In this document: positions 22,648 through 32,200 of the stretch, piece after piece
How positions within the stretch are numbered: position 1 is the stretch's first letter
How the letters are laid out: each line of letters opens with the position of its first letter
NCBI RefSeq assembly: GCF_027596085.1
Contig: NC_072460.1
Location: 9,286,231-9,350,230 of the forward strand
Origin: Anoplopoma fimbria
Taxonomy: Eukaryota > Chordata > Actinopteri > Perciformes > Anoplopomatidae
Reading direction: 5' to 3'
DNA: 64,000 nt
The notes under the pieces: model-generated
What the model saw: only the letters and a program-made list of their open reading frames with translations
Databases searched by the model: none
What the model was told of the DNA's origin: nothing
Program-made: the position numbers and the translations under genes

Positions 22648-23021
22648 TCCATCCATCCATCCATTTTCTGTAACCTGTTTATCCAGTTAAGGGCCGCAGG
22701 GGTGCTGGAGCCGATCTCAGCTGTCAATGGGTGAAGGCAGGGTACACCCTGGACAGGTCGCCAGTCTGTCGCAGGGCTGACATATAGAGACAAACAACCA
22801 TTCACACTCACATCCACACCTACGGGCAATTTAGAGTCTTCAATGCACCTAAGCTGCATGTCTTTGGACTGTGGGAGGAAGCCGGAGAACCCGGAGAGAA
22901 CTCACGCTGACACTGGGAGAACATGCAAACTCCACACAGAAGGTTGTCCAGCCCGGGAAATGAACCCAGGCCCCTCTTGCTGTGAGGCGACAGTGCTAAC
23001 CACTACACCACCGTGCAACCC
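22648..23021 (-). mobile_element. tRNA-derived SINE with RTE-type tail
   Basis: Minus-strand SINE: the head at 23,021 has an A box (TGGTGTAGTGGTTAGC, 23,010-22,995) and a B box (GGTTCATTTCC, 22,966-22,956). The body contains the common fish block 'tttgcatgttctccc' and the tail is GGAT repeats at 22,648-22,665. It is flanked by a 12-bp duplication, TTGATAGTTTCA, at 22,636-22,647 and 23,022-23,033. Confidence 0.85.
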
Positions 23022-23088
23022 TTGATAGTTTCAATGAGTGTTAATTTAGGTGAAAGCCCTTTATAATTCTATAAATACGATGTGTTAC

Positions 23089-23230
23089 CTCAAGTTGTTT
23101 CTGTTGACGTCTGAGCAGCACATCCTCCAGAGGTGTCCTACTCTGTCCCTCCTCTTCCCGGTCACTCTGAACCCTCCTCCTTCTCTCCATTACACGCTGA
23201 AGTTCTGATCTGCTGCTCAGCACCACACCA
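23089..23230 (-). CDS. fam107: FAM107-family gene, exon 3
   Basis: 142 nt, acceptor ...gggctaag, donor gtaaca. Encodes [19 protein letters not shown] then an acidic stretch and [10 protein letters not shown], the predicted coiled coil. Ends in phase 0, as in mammalian FAM107 genes. The first base completes an AG|T codon from exon 2. Confidence 0.8.
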
Positions 23231-26200
23231 CTTAGCCCATAGAGGAAAAGCCAGAGCATGTGTTAGATATGGTTGAAAAGTCTAATAACAGGTGTTTTAT
23301 TGACAGTACAACAGGTTCTACTTTTTTCAAATTTGAAATAAGAAAAGGGAACCCAGTAAACTGTAATAATGCAATCCTACTTACAGACAGTGAAAACAAA
23401 TTAATCTTGGCCTTTAACTCACCTGTTCTAATTAATAACATGTCAATATATAACCAAAATCAATATGTCTCCACCAGATGTGTTGTAAACAAGGTCATTG
23501 ATGATATCAATATATTTCATAAAGCATGTATTACAGCTAATCTTATAAACTAAACAAAAATGAAAGCCTGTTAAAAGGCAATCGCTGAAAGGTGGATTGG
23601 TCAAGACTGCAAGACCTGAGAAAAATAGAAAATGAAAAACGTCTGCAACTAAATAACCTAGCCCTATGCTTTAGGCATTATGACATTTTAAACGAGCATA
23701 AAAGTACAATTGGGAACAAAAAACAAGATATTGCGAATGCTCTTAATCAAAATTAATTCTAGGATATGTGAAACAACTTCAATTCAAAACAACCACAAAC
23801 ATTACTTATTCAAAATGGGGATATCCGGAGACAACATTTTGAAAATATGTACAAAGACATACCAATAAATTGAATAAATTAAGATCAATGTGTTATGAAA
23901 GAAAAACTCCAAACATTAGAAGAAACAATTAAATACAACCAGATCTCCTTGATTTCCTTATTACCTAGAAATAATTGACCACATCGGCCAAGGTAAGCTT
24001 GTGGCCTGGACAAACTTAAAACAGAACGATCAAATGCAGAACCCCGGACATGCAGGGTGTAGTGTTGAAGTTGTTCAATATTGCATTGCAGTCAGGATAT
24101 TTTCCTGACATCTAAATGACATAAGGGCTCATTTCCTTCATTCACAAGAGTAGGGATTAATCAAAAATTCTCACATACATCTGTGAAATCTGCACCTTTG
24201 CAGATAAACCTTTACAAACAAGGTTTTAATGTTAGCAAAAAATATTGCCAACTTTTCGAGAGTCCTAGTTTGACTCCCACTTCAATGCATTTGAATTAAT
24301 TGTTACCGCATTAGTCTGGCCTAAGGACATGTGGCCTATCCTACTTAAATTCAATCATTTTACTGTACATCTGAGTCTTCTTATGAGTCCAAGTAACTCT
24401 GCTGAAATGTAACAGAACAATCTGGCCTCCATAAAGCCACAGCAAACCTCCACCATGCCCTCCCGAATCAAGGTAATCTTCTTGGACATCAAGATCTAGC
24501 CCTATGTGTGACGTAATAGACTCATTAAAAGGACTAAGTGCAAGAGTTTCTGGGATTGAAGGCCAACTCATCTCACCTTCTTCTTAGACAGCCCATCCAC
24601 CTGCAACTCCGGCTTTCCCACCCAGGGAGCCCTATGTATCCACACCGATGCGTCATGTAGCGAGACTGGATGGACCTTGGTTGATCTAACACTGCAGAAT
24701 TTTGATCTGACCCAGAGACATCCAATCCCCCCCCCCCCACTCCTTCACCCTAGTATTTCATCTCTACAGATGATACACTTTCACAGAGACACTAAGTCTT
24801 TAGAGTATTCAATAACCCCACTCAAGTTATTTCACATTTGATTTCAGGAAAATATATGGGAAACAGAGTTAAAATCATTTCATGTTTTTCAAACTAGACT
24901 CATCATGTGACCATACTGTCAATCAGTGATAACACCGATATGTGGCAAAGTGACGAGATGTTGTGACGCAGTTAAGGTGACAGTACATATTAATGATAGT
25001 TAATAAAATATAAAATGTTTACATGCTAGTGAGTCACATGACCAATGCACATTTCTGATCCGCATAATCTTTGTTAAATCCTGTGTATTAAGTGTATGTA
25101 ACTGAAATTGTGTGTAAGGTTTATTAATCTCATAGTGAAGAAAAGTATGTGGTTTATTTGTTTAAAATGTTAGATTAATTCATTTACTAAACAAGAGCAC
25201 GCCAACATTAGGAGACAAAGGAACCTAAAATCGTGGCAAAAACAGAGTCGTAACTCAGGCCGCACCCTACGATCTGACACCTCTCTTGCATAGATAAAAC
25301 TGGGGAACTTTCTTTGTCCCTCCTCTTATCTTTTCATTTTTCGTTTATGTTGGTTGTGTGTCTTGTTAAGTGTCACAGAGCTCCATACATGCTCTCGTTA
25401 ATTTTAATTTTAGAAATTTTGTTTTCATTTATGAAGTATTGGAACTGTTCTCTAAAATGTTTTCTAAATGTGGTATATGTAAGTCAGTAGGCAAGAGGTG
25501 GTTCGGTTCCACCTCTGAGGCCATCAGGTTTATCCAATCTCTTTGGCATCGTAGTCCAGACCGCTCGGAGGACAATAGACCAATCAACCTGACAGTTACG
25601 GGGTTAAGGGATGAGCTCATAGTGCTAGACCAAAGGGACTTAATGTTTGAGGTATCTTCATCACACTTGTTGGTCATAATGTTGTTGTGATAATAATGTC
25701 ATATTCAGTCTGTTAGCTATGTTAACTCTCCAACATTAGCAGATGCTAACAACTGGTATACCTATGATGATTTTCAAACTTCATAATTGTTTGACACAGC
25801 GTTCTTGTTCACACAGTGGTTTCTTGTTGTAGCTCACTACTTCACATATAAGATATGTTGTGTTCCAGTTGAAATGTATGTTAAGAACTTAACATACATT
25901 TTAATTGTAGAATTTAATTCATATTATTAGAAGTGCCTTTTATTTTTCCTGATGGGCCAGCAAACTGCTTCTGATAGCAGAACTTTGAGACCCCTACTGT
26001 TACTATTGAGACAAAATGCAACACCACATCAGAGGTTAACTTCAAATGCTTGCACACCGCACTTCTGTATTTGTTTCATTGATAGGTGTATCAGGATCTT
26101 TGTCTATACTTACAATGGGCGCTATGTGATTGTCACTGGGCAACTCTATAAATAGGCAGGTGAGCTTAACCAATGTATACGCCCCGAACATGGATGATGT

Positions 26201-29200
26201 CAAACGGTTTAAATCACTGACCAGTGAAAATAATTCTCACTCACACATTCTCAAACTGCTGTCTGGACCCTAAATTAGACCGGTCCTGCCCTAAACCCAT
26301 CTTTCATGAGTGCACCTCTAATGTGACTTAATTTCCTGTTTTGCCCTGGGTTCACCTGGTCCTGCCCTGCGTGGTCACTAACTCTCAATACAGATCCTGT
26401 CAACATCATCAGCCCTGCAATCAGCTCAATTCCCTCACCTGAGCTTCCCCACCCATTTCTACATCTGGTTCTTGTCATCCTGATCAGCCATTCTTTTCCT
26501 CTACCGGCCCACATTCCCCAACACTATGCTAGGTTTTCCAGGACTCCATGCCTAGCTATTTGGCGTTTCATTAACTATTTGATCCTGCCTGCCAGACAGT
26601 TTAGAGTTTGGGCCTGTCCCTCTTCGGTTTTGTCCGCATAATCTGCCTGCCTGCCAGGTTTTAGATTTCTGCTTGTTTTTATGGACTGATTAAAAAGATT
26701 TTGGACATTTTACTGCCATTTGAAAGTGTTTTTGGGTTCAGTGATCTCTGTGTCTTTACAGTACAATCTGGCCAGAAGAATGAATCCAGCTGATTCAGAT
26801 TCAAAAGCAAACAGCACAAGCCGCTGCCATTCAGCTTAATGAGAAATGACTCAACTCACCTCGCTGATTCAACTTACTCATGTTACTCCTGCCAGAGAAG
26901 TGGCACGTGGACTGCTCTACCTAGTTGCCAGTCGCCTGGATTGGCATCTCAGAGAGCAGAGAACATAGAGGGCTCGGTCTGTTACTCCCTCAATGCCTGC
27001 CTGCCATGGATCCTGACCCAGTCCTGTCCTTTGCTTCGAGCACATCCAGGTCCAGCCCAGCTGCATAGGCTCTGGAGAGTCATAACTCTCCAGAGCCTAT
27101 GCAGCTGGGCTGGACCTGACTCTCCATGACAGAATGCCAGAACGGTCAGCAATAGAACAGTTGTATGCACTGCGGCCATGTGAGCCATTTTGTTTACCTC
27201 TGCCCAATAAAAGAACAAGGTCACCAGTAATTCAGGGGGGGCACTAGTTATCAGAGCCTTTTGTACCAGACATGCCCTCTCGCTCCTTGCTCCATGAACA
27301 AATCATGGTGGCTAGCCAGACTCATGTCATGACAGTTTTTATAGATTCCGGAGTGGATGCCAACTTCATGGACAAAGCCTTGTCAGTCCAGATAGGGATT
27401 GGTAAAGAGCCCCTGCCTAAATCCATCCTGTCCAGCACAATCAATAGCTGTCTGCCCTGCAGCACTGCCCACCACACAGTCCCCGTTTGACAGAGAATGT
27501 CAGGTAACCATCTAGAAACTCTCAAGGAGGTGTTTAATAAGGCTTGTGCCCCATCGCCCCTGACTTGTGCCCCATCGCCCCGACTGAGCTATAGAACTCC
27601 TGTGGGCGACTGTGGCTCAGTGGTAGAGCAAGAAGAAGACAAGAGAAGCGCTATACAAGCAGAAGTACATTTACCATTTGACATTCCTGCCTGGCACATC
27701 TCCACTGAGGCATAGATAAATCTTTAACAGCTCATTGGCTGCATCCCTTATCTGTCGCTCCTCGTTTCCTGCTAGGGACAGATTTAAACCACTGTTAACA
27801 ACAGGCACCCACTCCCTTTTATATCATCAACTTTTGAACTATTACAAGGGGACTATTACAAGGTGCCAGTGTTTTCCAAGCTTAACCTACAGCAATTTTT
27901 GGGCTTTGCCAATTTCTACCGGCGGTTCTTCTGGAAGTACAGGTCTGTGGCAGCCACCTCACAGCTTTCAACTCTGTCAACTCCCCTTTTGTGTTGTCCC
28001 CCATGGTAAATGGACTGTACTTGTATAGCGCTTTTCTAGTCTTCCGACCACTCAAAGCGCTTTTACATTACTAATCATTCACCCATTCATACACTGATGA
28101 CAGGAGCTACCTTGCAAGGTGCCACCTGCACATCAGGGCCCTAACTAACATTCATACACATACATACACTGCAGAAACAGCCTGCAGGAGCAATATGGGG
28201 TTAAGTGTCTTGCCCAAGGACACATCGACATGGACTGCCGGAGCCATGGATCGAACCGCCGATCTGATTGGAGGACGACCCTGCTCTCAACTGAGCCACA
28301 GCCGCCCATGGCAGATCCTCGTTTGGTGAGTTAAACCATTTGTTACCTCTCCTATATTAAACTTCTTTGTCTTTTCCTCATTGCAGTTTGTTGTAGAAGT
28401 GGATGCTTCAGATTCTGGAGTGGGGGACATCCTCTCTCAGCAGTCTTAGAATCAGAAACTTAACCCTTTTGCCATTTTTTCCCACAAGTTCTCCCGCACA
28501 TGGAGCTCCTAGTCGTTAAACTGGCATTGAAAAAGTGGAGGCATTGGGCTGAAGGAGTGGAGCTACCATTTGTGGTTTGGATTAAACACAAATACTTGGT
28601 AAATATGTAATGCCGAGAGATTGACCTCCTGCCAGGCCAGGTGGGCCTAGTTCTTAAATCGATTGAACTTCACCCTATCCTATCACCATGGGTCCAAGAA
28701 TACAAGCCTGGCGCCCTATCAGGCCAGTTCAAGTCCATGGGCTCACAGGCTGAACTTGAAGGGGATCCTTCCATCTGCCTGTCTGGTTGGCCTGGCCTTT
28801 GGAGGACAAGGTAAAACAGGCTTATTCTTTAGTTACCTGCTCTTAGTGCTTGCCCGGATAATGATATCTTTGTCCCAGCCAATCTGCACACTCAGGTTCT
28901 CCTGGTTTGTCACCCTAGGGTCACATGCACTCTGGCGATTCTCAAGCAACGGTTCTGGTGGGCCTCCATGGAGAGGGATAACAGGGAGTTTGTTGTTGCC
29001 TGTCAGGTCTGTCCCAGAACAAGAGTATTCACAATGCTCCAGCCGGTCTGTTACAGCCTCTGCCAATTACCCAACAAACTGGGGCTTACATATCCCTGGA
29101 CTTTGTCACTGGACTTCCTTTCTCTGATGGTAACACAGTAATACTCACTGTGTTGCACGGTTCTCTAAGGCTGCTTACTTCGTTCCCTTACCCAAGGTAC

Positions 29201-32200
29201 CATCTGCTAAACAAACAGCTGAACTCATGTTGCACCATGTTTTCCGTCTGCATGCGCTCACCAGCAACATTGTGTCTGACCGGGGTTCCTAAATTCAGCT
29301 ATTGTTTTGTTGTGAATTTTGCAGCCCTCTGGCTGCTTCAGTCAGCCTTTCATCTGGCTTCCACCCACAGTTGAATGGTAAAACCGAGAGGATGAATCAG
29401 GAAATGGAGACATCCCTGCCTTTCCTTCCTTCCCGCAACCCTTCATCCTGGTCTAAACAACTGTTGTAGATTCAATAGGCCCACAACAACCTCCTGCTAA
29501 GCAACAGGACTCACCTCCTTCCAGTGCTCCTGGGGGTACTAACCCCCACTCTTCCCAGTACAGGAATAGGATGCCAGGGATCCATCAGTTTAGGCTTTTG
29601 TTCAGCGCTGCCGCAGCTCCTTGTTGCAGGCTCGTTCTTGCTGCTCCGCACCTTCAACCGCTACCACAGAGATGCTAATCGCCATTTTGTCCCTGCCCCT
29701 CACTACACCCCTGGTAGGAAGGTTTGGCTTTCCAATCGAGATCAGCCAGTGGAATCCACGAAGTTGACTCCAAGGTTCGTGGGTCACGTCTTGTGACCCG
29801 GGTCATCAACCCTTTGGGCATTTCAACTCAGTATCCCTTGTTCCATGAGAGTTCATATCAAATTCCATGTTTCACGCCTCAAACCTGTTAAAGATAGTCT
29901 GCTGCAAGCATAAAAGCCAATCTAAGAACACAGGTGATTTCCTTTACAACTAATAAGAAAAAAAAGGAATATGAACAAAAAATTGGATATCTTTTGTTCA
30001 AGGAACGCCTTAAACTTTGAACAGAATTTGACCAACTCTCTTCTCATCAGGTAAAAAACCACGTCCAATAGCAACTTTTATGAGTATGGTGCAAAGGCCG
30101 GTAAAATATTGACATACCAGTTGAGAGGCTAAAGCCAAACAACTTATTAACGGGGGTCTCATCGGACCAAAACACTAAAAAGTTCTGCTCCAATCTGTAC
30201 AAATCTTATTTAGTTTCTGAGCCAGATGTCATGGAGGACTTTATCTTCCATCTGTATACCCAGATCTGAGTGCAGGGCAGAAGCTTTTTTAGATTGAAGT
30301 AATGGACAGTATTTCTTGTATGCAATCTGGAAAATTACAAGGCCCCGCGGCGGATTTCCTTCCGAGTTTTATAAAAAGTTCTCTCCCTATTCTTCCTAGC
30401 ATGCATCATCCTTTCTGTTAAAAAAAGACAAGGACTGTGGATGAAACCCTATGGATTGCGCCTCCAAAAGGTCAATTTATTGGCCAATAGACTAGAGGAT
30501 GTCCTACCAACTGTCAGATCCCCTGACCAAACTGTTTTCTAAAAAACGCTGCTCGTTCATTAACTTGAGTTGTCTATTTAACATTCCCTATTACCCTAAA
30601 TAGTCAAACCCAGAATGTTTTCTCTCATTGGATGCAGAATCGCTGGAATGCTTGACACAAAGGACTAATAACTAAAAACAGATCTTTCATAATACCAACT
30701 TGGTCTAATTTCCTTATTTGGACGTAATTGTTATTATGCATTGGTCACCTTTCATAAAACTGCTGACAAAATCTTGACTAGACACATCCCAGCAAAAGAT
30801 GAACAACGTTAATTTTACTCAAAGCTCTGTTATAGGGAAGCCGATCTCTATAACCAACAGTGTAACTGGTCTCCTGGGCAGTATTTATGTCATACATGTG
30901 TTTACATGCATATTTGTGGTCTGCTGAGACACAACTGTTTAACTAGATGGATGTTGACTGCTTGCATCTGATGCAATTTAGTTTAAACAAATAATTTGCC
31001 TCTTTCTTTTAGAGTACAACGCAGAAGGACCCCGGTACCAACAACTGACCGTCCACAAACAGTCTCAGAAGGCACACAGACTTCCCAGAGGATGGTATCT
31101 ATTGGCACTCAGCTGTCCTTGGGTACTCACCTGAGAACTAAGGTACATAACACAATAAATGTGTTTTTGTATTTGTTTTTGAGATAAAGTACTTCCTAAC
31201 ATTGTAGAATTGGGAAATACTATTATGTGGACTATGGGGAATACGGAGCACTACAGTTTCATAAAAACTCAACTCAAAATTTCATATTTAGGACTGACAT
31301 TCTTTTAAACCTTTGACTTTGTTAGGATGTTAAAGCATTCTATTATTGTAGGTTGTGCCTTTTCATTTATTTTACTGAAAATGAGGACCGTGAGCAAGCA
31401 ACAACATCTGCAGGAACAGTTGTCTTCAAGGTTGTGTTCCCCAAGTCAAAGAAGGGTGAATGCATAGCAAAGCCAGTTAAAGAAGACTAGATGTAAGTTA
31501 TGTTCGGATTACACTAAACTGGAGATGTTAAAATAGATTTGTGTTCTGTTTAAAAGTGTGAGGTCAGATTAACAGGCAGCAACACAAAGATATATTGCTT
31601 TCACTGATACAGTGTGTGCTAGCAGGACAAGTGGATGTCAGGTCAGTCCTCCTTTTAGGATATCACTTTACACTGATTCATGCTCCGAGTGGCCTAAAGA
31701 ACTGCAGCAGCATGGAGGGAAGGTGTATGGTTGCACATTTGTGAGAAAGAAAGAGACTCTCATGTATTTATAATGATATGTGACTGAGGAGAGAGGCATG
31801 AAAGGCATTTTGATGATGGACACAAAAGCACATACATTCTTTAGGAACGCTGAATCAAGACAGTTTAATAGCCCTTTGTTAAAATGATCACATTACAAAA
31901 GAATAATGCGTGATTGTAAAGAAATCACATCACGGTTCACTCTTTCATATTTTGGAAAGGATTTGACCATTTTGTTGCTCCTGTATGGTACGTACCTCTT
32001 GTGCGCCAATAGCAGTTCCTTGTGAAGCTTGTTGTGAGTCCTGGAAGCCTTAACAGGGTTTGACTGATCAGAAGAGGATTCAGCATTGAGTCTGTTATCT
32101 GACAGAGAAATCATATCATAAAGCATCTCAAATACATCAATACAGCACTGAATCAGAGAGGGGTCTGCCTTCAGGCCTCCTCTGTGGAGTTGCTTTCAGC

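Larger units (their letters stand above)
26761..29915 (+). mobile_element. Gypsy-2: second Ty3/Gypsy element, internally deleted, inside an L1
   Basis: Plus-strand remnants in order: gag start [12 protein letters not shown] (26,781), protease ([17 protein letters not shown] at about 27,345), a short end of RT/RNase H ([11 protein letters not shown] near 27,897; [19 protein letters not shown] near 28,387), integrase zinc and core regions, and the C-terminal [10 protein letters not shown]...LTPRFVGHV block (to about 29,800). Most of RT is deleted. SINEs sit at 27,603-27,690 and 28,007-28,304. It belongs to a different Gypsy lineage from Gypsy-1 (different gag and integrase C-terminus). Confidence 0.75.
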
